Origin: Mycobacterium sp. Root135
GTDB lineage: Bacteria; Actinomycetota; Actinomycetes; Mycobacteriales; Mycobacteriaceae
Assembly (NCBI RefSeq): GCF_001426545.1
Contig: NZ_LMEZ01000007.1
Span: 62,001 to 126,000 of the forward strand
Direction of reading: 5' to 3'
DNA length: 64,000 nucleotides
The position numbers were made by a program, and so were the translations under genes. Shown one piece after another: positions 53,160 through 60,625 of the stretch (positions are counted from its first letter, which is position 1; every line of letters begins with the position of its first letter). Under the pieces are notes generated by a model. That model saw nothing but the letters and a program-made list of their open reading frames with translations, made no database searches and had not been told where the DNA came from.

Positions 53160-54154
53160 CGTTGAGCGAGAACCAGTTCGAGCACGCCGACCTGACCGTC
53201 AACGGAATCAGCCTGCACACGGTCTCGGCAGGCGAAGGCCCGCTGGTCGTCTTCTGCCATGGCTTCCCCGAGTCGTGGTACTCGTGGCGCCATCAGCTGC
53301 CCGCGGTGGCGGCGGCCGGCTTCCGGGCGGTGGCCCTCGACATGCGTGGCTACGGCCGCAGCGACGCGCCCGCCGACGTCGCCGCCTACTCCCTGTCGCA
53401 CCTTGTTGCCGACGTGGTGGGCGTCGTGAACGCGGTCGGCGCGACGGATGCCGTCGTCGTCGGCCACGACTGGGGAGCGCCGGTGGCGTGGTACTGCGCA
53501 CTGATGCGACCCGACGTCTTCCGGGCCGTCGCCGCCCTGAGCGTCCCGTACCAGGCACCGACGGGCTGTCTGCCCGACGGACTGACGGTCGGTGACGTGA
53601 TGCGCGCCAGGGCATCCGACGCCGACTACTACCGGCTGTACTTCCAGGAGCCCGGCGTCGCGGACGCCGAGATCGACGCCGATCTCGAGTCCTTCCTCCG
53701 CGGCTTCCTCTACCGCATCAGCGGCGACGTCGTGACCGACGGCGTGCGTGAGTCCGGCTGGGACGGATACTTCCCGCGCGGCGGGACCTTCATCCAGCAG
53801 CTGCCGGCGCCCGCCACCCTGCCCAGCTGGATCACCGAGGACGACATCCGGATCTGGGTCGCCGAACTCTCCCGCAACGGCATCCGCGGTGGCCTCAACT
53901 GGTACCGCAACCTCGATGCGATGCCTGCCATCCTCGCGCCGTTCCTCGGCTCGGCGATCCGGCAACCCGCCCTCTACCTCGCCGGTGAACACGACCTCAT
54001 CGGTGGCAACACGGCGAAGGCTCTGGACCGGATGCACGCCGAGGTGCCGGGTCTGCGGGACATGCGGATCTACCCCGGAGCGGGGCACTGGCTACCGCAG
54101 GAACGGCCGAACGAGGTCAACGCGGCACTGGTGGACTTCCTGCGCTCGCTGTAG
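53156..54154 (+). CDS. Epoxide-hydrolase-like alpha/beta hydrolase (2)
   Basis: A 332-residue hydrolase with FCHGFPESWYSWRHQL (HGFPES oxyanion hole), MRGYGRSDAP, the nucleophile elbow GHDWGAPVAWYCA (Asp), LAGEHDLIGG (acid) and PGAGHWLPQERP (catalytic His). This is a close fit to soluble epoxide hydrolases. It is coupled to the SDR by ATGA and is the last gene of the transketolase operon. Its natural substrate is unknown. Confidence 0.87.
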   Translation: MTLSENQFEHADLTVNGISLHTVSAGEGPLVVFCHGFPESWYSWRHQLPAVAAAGFRAVALDMRGYGRSDAPADVAAYSLSHLVADVVGVVNAVGATDAVVVGHDWGAPVAWYCALMRPDVFRAVAALSVPYQAPTGCLPDGLTVGDVMRARASDADYYRLYFQEPGVADAEIDADLESFLRGFLYRISGDVVTDGVRESGWDGYFPRGGTFIQQLPAPATLPSWITEDDIRIWVAELSRNGIRGGLNWYRNLDAMPAILAPFLGSAIRQPALYLAGEHDLIGGNTAKALDRMHAEVPGLRDMRIYPGAGHWLPQERPNEVNAALVDFLRSL

Positions 54155-54734
54155 CGCGCTCGACACGCTGCACTTATGAGGGCAGTACTCAAATCCGGCA
54201 GCGACCACCCGCCCTGCGCTAATCTCGCAGCACTCACGAAGGAAGCCCCGAGTTCGCCCCCATCCAACTTTGCCGAATACGTGGGCGCCCGTCCAACTCG
54301 ACGCTGCAACACCGACCGCCAGGGCTACGCGGCCAAGCCGCCTTGGTAGCCCAAATGGCGCTGGGCGGACGCCGCGCTTGGGGCTCGAAAGCCAGCATCG
54401 ACCCACTTTCAGCGGCGAGCAGCTACTCGGCGTCTGAGCCGCGCCACAGCAGGCCAGTAGCACTTTGTGCCTGCCCGGCACGGCGCCACGCGCGGTGGAC
54501 CCATTCAATTCGGTCGGCCGAGCTGACGTTCAAAAATCCGTTCACAAACGGCATGAAAACGGCCCCCGGAGAGATCCGGTTCTTAATTCAGCCTGCCCGC
54601 GCAGGGGTTTGAAGGCGTCGATGGGACTTCAAGACGCCGTTCGATCAACCCAAATCCGGCCTGCCAGTCATTGCCCTGCAGTACCGTCTCACCGTCGAGC
54701 CAGCATGGGAGCTGGTTGATCCTTGGGGGTTTCA
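54155..54734. other. Intergenic region at the left edge of the tRNA-linked island
   Basis: A 580-bp stretch without a convincing gene; open frames here are short and compositionally odd. It contains a CCGTT-CACA-AACGG hairpin (54538-54550), the left direct repeat (54540-54576), and GGGGG upstream of the exonuclease start. The boundary between host and island sequence probably lies here. Confidence 0.5.
54540..54576 (+). repeat. Left copy of imperfect 37-bp direct repeat (attL-like)
   Basis: This stretch matches 58994-59030 at 32 of 37 positions without gaps. The shared 3' core is CCCGGAGAGATC. The right copy enters the hairpin just downstream of the initiator tRNA. The pair could be integration junctions of the intervening 4.5 kb. 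Confidence 0.5.
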
Positions 54735-56399
54735 ATGCAAGGTTTTGGCACTCTTGTCGCCGTGCTCGTCGTGGTCGGTCTGTTCATCAAGTACTGGTGG
54801 GTTCTCGCGATCGTTGGAGCAATTACGGCCGCGGCCTACTTCCTCAATAAGCACTCGAAAGAGAAGACCGCAGCCCCGCTGCCTTCCGAGCAGTCCGCCG
54901 GACGGCCTGTGACGCAGACGCGGCGGCGACAGGCTTATTTCGCCGCTCCGCAGTCGAGCCCGCCGGCATCCTCGCGGGTGAAGGGCATTCAGCAAGCAGT
55001 ACTGACCAGACGCACCACGGGATACCCCACCTCGAACGCCGTGTTCACTGCGATCGATCTCGAAACCACCGGCTTGGACCCCGACGTCGACCGCATCGTC
55101 GAAATCGGCATGGTCAAGTTCGCCGCAGATGGCACGGTCATCGACGAATTCGCCACTCTGGTAAACAATCCTGGCTCACCACGCGAGGCGCGTGACGTCC
55201 ATCAAATCGACGACGCCGACCTCATCGGCGCGCCTCAAACCATCGACGCGCTTCGTGAAGCGTTCGCCTTTATGGCCGGAACAGTTCTGGTCGCGCACAA
55301 CTTCGAGTTCGAGGAAGGATTCTTGACTGCAGCCGCGCGCCGCGACAAGCTCGCGCTCCCAGCGACCATCGGTGTGTGCACGTTGCAGGCCTCTCGACGG
55401 CAACTCGACGGTCGCGCCTTCAGCCTGACGGTGATGTACAAGACGGCCACAGGCGAGTTCCCCACCAACAAGCACACTGCCTTGGGCGACGCGAGATCCA
55501 TTCGCGAGATCGTGCTCTGGCTTCTCCGCAGTTCGCCCCAACCCTTGAACTTCAGCATCGCCCCACCGACGGTGGTAGCGACAATCGCTCCATGTCGGTG
55601 CAAGATCCGATGCCGGCCAGTGCCTTTGGCCGGTTCTTCGGTCGCGGAGCTTCTGGCTTCATTCCCCCAGTCGTCCCGGAATCGCGAGGGCGATCCCATC
55701 GAAGTCGAGAAATATCTGGCGCTGCTCGCGGAATCCGTTGAAGACGGACTACTGACCTACGAAGAGGCGGGCTCCCTCACCAAGCAAGCCTGCCATACGC
55801 AACTGACCGGCAACCAGCTCCGCGATCTACATCGACAAGCCTGGGACACAACGTTCTTCGATGAACGGGACGTCGACTGGACAGTGTTGTCGCCGGTTCG
55901 GCGTCGAGAAATGTTCTTACTCGCCGATGCACTTGGACTGTCCCAGCTCGCTACTGAGCTGCACCAAGCGATCGACGCGTGTTCAGAACCCGAGCCCGCG
56001 TCCGAAGCCCGATATCTGCGCAGCCTTCGTGTCGCGGTAGTCGGCGATGGCGCGGACTTCGAGCTGCTGCGCAAACGCGCAGAGTCTTACGGTGCAAAGT
56101 TAGCGGTCAACGTCACGAAGACGGTGGTGTGGATGGCGACCGAGACGCCGGATGCGGTCGACGCGAAGCACAACTCGGCACGCAAACTCGGCGTACCAAT
56201 GCTCCCGATCGAGAAAGCGTCGGTCCGGCTCGACGCCGCGATCCGCGACGCTGAACTGAAGGCTTTCGAACGGCAGCGCGAAATCGATGAAAACCTCGCG
56301 CGACAGCGGGAATACGCAGCCGAGCGCGAGGCCTACTGGCGACCGACGTGGAGGCCGATCGAACTAGACCGAGATCCTGGCTTCGTGACGGAGTGGTGA
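54735..56399 (+). CDS. Membrane-anchored DEDDh 3'-5' exonuclease with C-terminal BRCT-like domain
   Basis: A 554-residue protein. Residues 6-37 are a hydrophobic hairpin or anchor (TLVAVLVVVGLFIKYWWVLA ...), followed by a Lys/Pro-rich linker. Residues about 101-260 are a DnaQ-like exonuclease with Exo I D108/E110 in FTAIDLETTGL, Exo II VAHNFEFEEGFL (the usual Asp appears as Glu), and Exo III HTALGDARS (His-x4-Asp). A middle region of unknown fold follows. Near residues 430-500 there is a BRCT-like unit (SLRVAVVGDGADFELLRKRAESYGAKL). The start is ATG 54735 after GGGGG. It is convergent with the CBASS-like operon. Degradation of foreign DNA or cyclic-nucleotide-related RNA is speculation. Confidence 0.78.
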   Translation: MQGFGTLVAVLVVVGLFIKYWWVLAIVGAITAAAYFLNKHSKEKTAAPLPSEQSAGRPVTQTRRRQAYFAAPQSSPPASSRVKGIQQAVLTRRTTGYPTSNAVFTAIDLETTGLDPDVDRIVEIGMVKFAADGTVIDEFATLVNNPGSPREARDVHQIDDADLIGAPQTIDALREAFAFMAGTVLVAHNFEFEEGFLTAAARRDKLALPATIGVCTLQASRRQLDGRAFSLTVMYKTATGEFPTNKHTALGDARSIREIVLWLLRSSPQPLNFSIAPPTVVATIAPCRCKIRCRPVPLAGSSVAELLASFPQSSRNREGDPIEVEKYLALLAESVEDGLLTYEEAGSLTKQACHTQLTGNQLRDLHRQAWDTTFFDERDVDWTVLSPVRRREMFLLADALGLSQLATELHQAIDACSEPEPASEARYLRSLRVAVVGDGADFELLRKRAESYGAKLAVNVTKTVVWMATETPDAVDAKHNSARKLGVPMLPIEKASVRLDAAIRDAELKAFERQREIDENLARQREYAAEREAYWRPTWRPIELDRDPGFVTEW

Positions 56400-56542
56400 C
56401 TAAACCTCAGGCATTCCAAGCGCGAACTAGATAGAGAACTATGAGATAGTCTGCGGTGCAGCATATTTCGCATTCGCCGAGCATTGCCGAAATTTGACCA
56501 CTTGACGATCTGCTGACGGATCGAAACGACTTAGAGCTTTCG

Positions 56543-57286
56543 CTACGCGTGTTTTCGCAGGGTGCGTCCGAACAATCGGTGGAACTTTAGGAGCTCGTCG
56601 AGGTGCCGCTGGGTCGCATCAACAAAGGCCTGTTCATGCTCCGACAGACCATTCAGATCGACGAGATCGGGCCCGATATTCATCTGCCTATCAACAGAAA
56701 TCGAATCCGCCAGCCATGCGTCGTGACAAGCTTCTCCGGCTATCCGGCGCAATTGTTCAACGAGCGTGGCATAGGCGCCGCCGACGGCGGCCGACTCCCC
56801 GGCAGTCCACATCTGGTAGTAAGACAATTTCGCTTGAATCGCACGCATTTCCTCCGAGAGACGTACCCGCTCTGCACTGGGCTCGTCGGCGCGTCGGCGA
56901 CGAATCGCATACGGCATCTCCTTATATCGGACAACTGCCTCAAAGGCCTCGGCGAAGGTGCTTCGCAGCCTCGCCCGTTCCTCTTCGAGGCTCTTGCGTC
57001 GTGCCAGCGCGAGGTTAAGCGTGGCACTTAGCAATGCCGCCAGGACTGCGCTAGAAAAGATCGCCGTAACCAAGACGTCGCCACCTCCAGCATTCAGGTT
57101 GGTTTGCGGTATAGGTGCTGTAGCTGGAGTGGTCACTGTAGATGTCGAGACGTCCGACTGATTCGTACCGGAAGTAGTTTCTGCCACGGACGGCGGTTCC
57201 GACGATGGCTTTGATACCTGCGCACCGGAGCCGGAAGGCGGACTCGGAGACGCGACGGTCCCCGTCGTCTGCGAAGGGTTTGTCAT
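56543..57286 (-). CDS. Single-pass membrane protein, candidate CBASS effector
   Basis: A 247-residue protein. Residues 1-68 are a Ser/Thr/Pro-rich, probably disordered segment, residues about 71-95 a single transmembrane helix (DVLVTAIFSSAVLAALLSAT), then ARRKSLEEERARLRST, a charged helical juxtamembrane stretch, and a cytosolic alpha-helical domain to the end. The positive charges after the helix place the C-terminal domain inside. I recognise no family. ATG 57286 overlaps the E2-like stop as ATGA, so it is coupled to the CD-NTase/E2 pair, in the position of a CBASS membrane effector that would perforate or depolarise the membrane. An upstream frame extension is not needed. Confidence 0.65.
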   Translation of the reverse strand: MTNPSQTTGTVASPSPPSGSGAQVSKPSSEPPSVAETTSGTNQSDVSTSTVTTPATAPIPQTNLNAGGGDVLVTAIFSSAVLAALLSATLNLALARRKSLEEERARLRSTFAEAFEAVVRYKEMPYAIRRRRADEPSAERVRLSEEMRAIQAKLSYYQMWTAGESAAVGGAYATLVEQLRRIAGEACHDAWLADSISVDRQMNIGPDLVDLNGLSEHEQAFVDATQRHLDELLKFHRLFGRTLRKHA

Positions 57287-57771
57287 GCCGGAGCCTCGTC
57301 GTGAGGATCGTGTGGATGCTCCTCGCCGAGCCATTCGTCAGTTTCTCGCCACCACGCCTCTTTGAAAAGATGCTCGGCGGCCATACCGAACAACACTAGA
57401 AGACCATCGTCCGGGACCCACTTACGATCGCTAGGATCTGACGGATACCAGATACAAAGCCGTGTACGCCCTCTTGTCGCGTAGCGGTGAGGTGAGTCGT
57501 CGTATCCCGAGGGGCCGTCAGCGAAAATGTGTGGGCTCAGGGGATTCTTGTGCTCAAATTCTATTGTCACCAAGCGACTTTCGTAACCCGGAATCGCAAC
57601 TTGCGCGCAGTAGCGCGTCCTCGTTCCGTGAGCACCTCGAAGGTGCGTCGAGCGTAGATCTGAGTAAGCGCGCCGTGCACCGGCTTCGATGCGAGCGCGC
57701 CTCGGCATGTCCTGGAGCCAGGACCATGGCCGCGCTGGCGCTCCCCGACGACTCAAGCCCGCCTTCCTCAA
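57283..57771 (-). CDS. E2-like ubiquitin-conjugating-fold protein (Cap2-short type)
   Basis: A 162-residue protein. The N-terminal PWSWLQDMPRRARIEAGAR resembles the W..DP.R...E segment of bacterial E2-like CBASS proteins. The core VTIEFEHKNPLSPHIFADG leads to RLCIWYPSDPSDRKWVPDDG, where Cys106 is the likely thioester cysteine. EHLFKEAWWRETDEWLGEEH completes the family pattern. There is no E1 or JAB domain. The TTG start at 57771 overlaps the cyclase stop (TTGA); an ATG at 57708 would remove the conserved N-terminal segment. Expected to conjugate or prime the adjacent cyclase. Confidence 0.7.
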   Translation of the reverse strand: MRKAGLSRRGAPARPWSWLQDMPRRARIEAGARRAYSDLRSTHLRGAHGTRTRYCAQVAIPGYESRLVTIEFEHKNPLSPHIFADGPSGYDDSPHRYATRGRTRLCIWYPSDPSDRKWVPDDGLLVLFGMAAEHLFKEAWWRETDEWLGEEHPHDPHDEAPA

Positions 57772-58799
57772 TCACCAAAAGATCGCGGCGATTTTAGGGA
57801 CGCTCCACCAACAGTCGTGAGCGCACCAAATGCATTGACCCCAAGCGGCTTACCAGATTTCAGCCGCGCCGCCGTGCGAGCCTTAGTGGATTCCGTCGCG
57901 GTAGCCGCGACGAAATCAGGCCAGAGCTGCTGAAGGTTGCTTCGTACGATGCTCTCGGTCTGATCGTTGTCGAGCGCGGCTTGAAGCCGGTCAGCGGCGA
58001 AGGAGAGCCGAGCCACTGCGTACTCCCGATCCGCAACCTTGATCGGCGCTGAGACTCCGGCTGGATCGGGAGTCAGACGCAAAGCGAGATCCCGGGATCC
58101 TCGTCTCCACAGTGACATCAACGCTTGTGGCTCGCTATCCCCCGAGTCGACGAACATCAGCGCTAGTGCCTCGATATTGAAGGAACATAGGGGCGGCGTT
58201 GATCGTTTATTTTCGGCCTTCGCTAGACGGATAGCGCGGGCGCGAGTTACCCGTAACGATTTGGGCTCGCCAGTCAACAATTGCGTGTGCTTTTCGGGAT
58301 GCGCCGGATCCCAGCGATGCTCCTCCGTGTTGGGAATCCAGAGGCCGTTAGCCTGACGCTCGAGACCGACGATCAGGTCTACGGTTGGATCCTCGCCGCT
58401 ACTGAACGGTTGATTTATCTCGACGAAGATCGCTCGCTTCGTCACCGACAGCTGCGCTTGCGGATACTCGTCGACGATCTGCGGCGTTACGTGTTCCAGT
58501 ACCCGCGCAACGATTCCAGAGGGTCCAACGTGAGAGGTCGAGTCTGGACCAAAGGCGAAGTGACTCCTGCGGTCTAGGACAATCCCGCAATCGGCGTCCA
58601 GCCCCTTGTCACGGTGATGAATCGGGCAGTTGGCAGTGCCGTGCGCGAGCGACCCCGAGTTATACGCCCGCAGCACACCGCGAAAGGAGCTTGCGGCGGT
58701 CTTTACAGCCTCACGGCGATTACGGGCCTCTTTGAGTACAAGGTCTTCGGGGGCTAGTTGCTTGCGGACGTCATCGAGGATCTGCGCCGTGTAACCCAT
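57768..58799 (-). CDS. CD-NTase-like nucleotidyltransferase (CBASS cyclase)
   Basis: A 343-residue DNA-polymerase-beta-fold enzyme. The catalytic helix-turn is AYNSGSLAHGT (Gly49-Ser50), followed by LDADCGIVLD with metal ligands D68 and D70, and the third acid D141 in DPTVDLIVGL. RARAIRLAKAENK and CSFNIEALAL belong to the C-terminal helical half, and the tail ends KSPRSFGD. This arrangement is that of CD-NTases that make cyclic di- or oligonucleotides on phage infection. ATG 58799 has GGAAGG upstream. It is first gene of a coupled CD-NTase / E2-like / membrane-protein operon. The product nucleotide cannot be predicted. Confidence 0.8.
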   Translation of the reverse strand: MGYTAQILDDVRKQLAPEDLVLKEARNRREAVKTAASSFRGVLRAYNSGSLAHGTANCPIHHRDKGLDADCGIVLDRRSHFAFGPDSTSHVGPSGIVARVLEHVTPQIVDEYPQAQLSVTKRAIFVEINQPFSSGEDPTVDLIVGLERQANGLWIPNTEEHRWDPAHPEKHTQLLTGEPKSLRVTRARAIRLAKAENKRSTPPLCSFNIEALALMFVDSGDSEPQALMSLWRRGSRDLALRLTPDPAGVSAPIKVADREYAVARLSFAADRLQAALDNDQTESIVRSNLQQLWPDFVAATATESTKARTAARLKSGKPLGVNAFGALTTVGGASLKSPRSFGD

Positions 58800-58993
58800 A
58801 AGCAGCCTTCCGCTTGCACATCTCTACGGCGGGCAGCCCTCCGAACGGCACGTTCGGTCGACTTACACCGTCGTAAGAAATCTACTCGCGCCCACCGACA
58901 GGTTTACGGACACGGACGATCGTGGAGCCTGGCGCGAATTCGCCAAGCCCTCGCAGAGAGCCTGAGACGAACGGAATCGTTAGCTTTGCGAAT

Positions 58994-59030
58994 GTTCCCA
59001 AATGGCATAAAATCGGCTCCCGGAGAGATC
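58994..59030 (+). repeat. Right copy of imperfect 37-bp direct repeat (attR-like)
   Basis: Matches the left copy at 54540-54576 in 32 of 37 positions. Its last 21 bases are the left half of the tRNA-proximal hairpin. It lies 22 bp from the tRNA 3' end. Confidence 0.5.
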
Positions 59031-59045
59031 TCCGGGAGCCGATTT
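59010..59045 (-). terminator. Strong hairpin terminator after the initiator tRNA
   Basis: A perfect inverted repeat with 17-bp arms (59010-59026 and 59029-59045; arm AAATCGGCTCCCGGAGA) and a 2-bp centre. Read leftward from the tRNA it is followed by a short T-run, so it should terminate the tRNA transcript. Its symmetry allows it to stop rightward transcription too. Confidence 0.8.
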
Positions 59046-59051
59046 ACCTAG

Positions 59052-59125
59052 TAGCGGGGACAGGATTCGAACCTGCGACCTCTGGGTTATGAGCCCAGCG
59101 AGCTACCGAGCTGCTCCACCCCGCG
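59052..59125 (-). tRNA. Initiator tRNA-Met (anticodon CAT)
   Basis: A 74-nt cloverleaf with acceptor CGCGGGG/CCCCGCT, D arm GAGC/GCTC, anticodon loop CTCATAA, T arm GCAGG/CCTGT with TTCGAAT, and discriminator A. The unpaired C1-U72 at the acceptor end and three consecutive G:C pairs at the base of the anticodon loop identify the initiator species. The 3' CCA is not encoded (CTA follows). The tRNA 3' end faces the candidate island. Confidence 0.95.
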
Positions 59126-59176
59126 TCGGGTGAACACAAGGTTACCGAGCAGGCCCCATACCTCCAAATCGGGTGG

Positions 59177-60535
59177 TCAGCGCATTACGGAGGCCGGATC
59201 ATGGCGTTCGGCGAGGGCCCTGAGCCAGTGCAGCGCGTCGTCGTTGTAGCAGCGTGCGGGACGGCCCGGGTCGTTCGAGGCCGCGAAGTTCGGCAGCTGC
59301 CCTCCCGTGGCCCACGGCGCCACCGCGGCGACCAGTTCGGCCGCGTGCCCGGCGACCGCGTCGGCAACCGGCGGGGCGAGCACGCCGATCACCGACAGCG
59401 AGTACGCGGCGTTGCGATGGCAGAACGCGCTGCGGTGCCGCGGCTCCCGCGCCAACTCCCCACCGAGGAGCCGTAGTTCGACGAGGGTCTGCGGTGACTG
59501 CGACCCCGGCCCACACGCGGCGAGGATCGCCTCGACCGTCTCGGCGGTCAGCTCGCGGAGCAGCGCGTGGTCCTCGTGGGCGGGCATCGGGTCCACCGGA
59601 TCGGTATGCACCGCGCCAATCGCCGCGTATGGCAGCACCCCGACGGCGTCGATCAGCACCGGTGCGACCTCGCGCATCGGCTGCAGCAGCCGCTGCGCCT
59701 CCGCGACGTCCCCCACCGCGGTGTAGCGCACCGCCACCGTCATCCGGCCCGCCAGCGGCTCCGGAACCCCCGGCAACGGCGGCAGCTGCTGGATGCAGAT
59801 CGACGTGTTGACGGTGTCGGGCAGGTCGGCCGTCCAGCGCTGCCACTTCCCCAACACCTCTGCGGCATACGAACCGTCGAAAAATAGTGCGCCACCGAAG
59901 AATTCGCTGATCGGCAGCAAATCGATCTCCACGGCGGTGACGACGCCCAGCATCGACTTGCCGCCCCGCACACCCCAAAACAGGTCGGCGTGCTCCTCGG
60001 GCGTGACGCGCAGGACCTCACCAGCACCGGTCACCAGCTCGACGGCCCGCACGTGGTCCGACGACAGTCCGACGGTGCGCACCAGCGGGCCGATGCCTCC
60101 CCCGGTGAGGAAGCCGACGACGCCCACCCCGGGCGCCGACCCGCACAACGGCGCCAGCCCGTGCGGCGTGGCCGCGTCCAGCACGGTCTGCCACCGCACG
60201 CCGGCCCCCACCCGAGCCGTTCGCGCGACCGGATCCACGACGCATTCCGACAGCCCCGCCGTCAGCACGAGCACCGTGTCGCCACCGATCGGCACGGCAC
60301 CGTGACCGGTGGCCTGTACCGCCACCCTGAGCCCTCGCTCACCGGCGAACCGCATCACCTCCGCCACGTGGCTCGCCGTGGCCGCCAGGACGACCGCAGC
60401 GGGGCGCACGGGCACCGTCACGTTCCACGGCGTCGCCCGGTCGTACACGCGCTCTCCAGGCAGCGCGACGGGCGCACTGACGTAACTGCGCAGCAGTTCC
60501 ATGGCGTCGGGGTCGGTCACGGTCAGGGAATTCAT
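59177..60535 (-). CDS. FAD-binding (berberine-bridge-type) oxidoreductase
   Basis: A 452-residue PCMH-fold flavoprotein: VQATGHGAVPIGGDTVLVLT (the FAD-attaching His in TGHG), GAGVRWQTVLDAATPHGLAPL, GVGVVGFLTGGGIGPLVRTVGLSSDHVRAVELV, LFWGVRGGKSMLGVVTAVEI and the BBE C-terminus RCYNDDALHWLRALAERHDP. The second covalent Cys position reads CGSAPGVG, so attachment may be through His only. ATG 60535 has GAAAGGAA upstream. It is 91 bp downstream of the BTAD regulator on the same strand, which may activate it. The substrate is unknown. Confidence 0.85.
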   Translation of the reverse strand: MNSLTVTDPDAMELLRSYVSAPVALPGERVYDRATPWNVTVPVRPAAVVLAATASHVAEVMRFAGERGLRVAVQATGHGAVPIGGDTVLVLTAGLSECVVDPVARTARVGAGVRWQTVLDAATPHGLAPLCGSAPGVGVVGFLTGGGIGPLVRTVGLSSDHVRAVELVTGAGEVLRVTPEEHADLFWGVRGGKSMLGVVTAVEIDLLPISEFFGGALFFDGSYAAEVLGKWQRWTADLPDTVNTSICIQQLPPLPGVPEPLAGRMTVAVRYTAVGDVAEAQRLLQPMREVAPVLIDAVGVLPYAAIGAVHTDPVDPMPAHEDHALLRELTAETVEAILAACGPGSQSPQTLVELRLLGGELAREPRHRSAFCHRNAAYSLSVIGVLAPPVADAVAGHAAELVAAVAPWATGGQLPNFAASNDPGRPARCYNDDALHWLRALAERHDPASVMR

Positions 60536-60588
60536 CGGGGTTCCTTTCAGCGGGGACGTTGTCGTCGGCTGAAGGATCACGCAGGGCG

Positions 60589-60619
60589 CTTGGAGATTTC
60601 TTGCGGTCTCGACTCCAAG
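60589..60619. promoter_or_regulatory. Inverted repeat upstream of the FAD oxidoreductase
   Basis: CTTGGAG (60589-60595) and CTCCAAG (60613-60619) are perfect 7-bp inverted arms separated by 17 bp, about 55-85 bp before the oxidoreductase start. They may bind the neighbouring BTAD-type regulator. They extend into the gap between the two genes only. Confidence 0.4.
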
Positions 60620-60625
60620 AAGTGT

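Larger units (their letters stand above)
54540..59030. mobile_element. Candidate defence island next to initiator tRNA
   Basis: About 4.5 kb bounded by the imperfect direct repeats and abutting the 3' end of the initiator tRNA gene, a classical integration location. By eye the sequence is less GC-rich than its surroundings, especially 56400-58800. Cargo is an exonuclease-BRCT gene and a three-gene CBASS-like operon. No integrase, excisionase or transposase is present, so mobility would need a lost or external recombinase. Confidence 0.5.

Noticed and set aside
56603..57031. Rightward 142-residue frame antisense to the membrane effector
   Set aside because: No ribosome-binding site or recognisable domain. 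The reverse strand is coupled by ATGA to the E2-like gene and has a clear transmembrane helix.
54540..59030. Insertion sequence or prophage carrying the island
   Set aside because: No transposase, integrase or phage structural gene, and no terminal inverted repeats. Only an imperfect direct repeat was seen.
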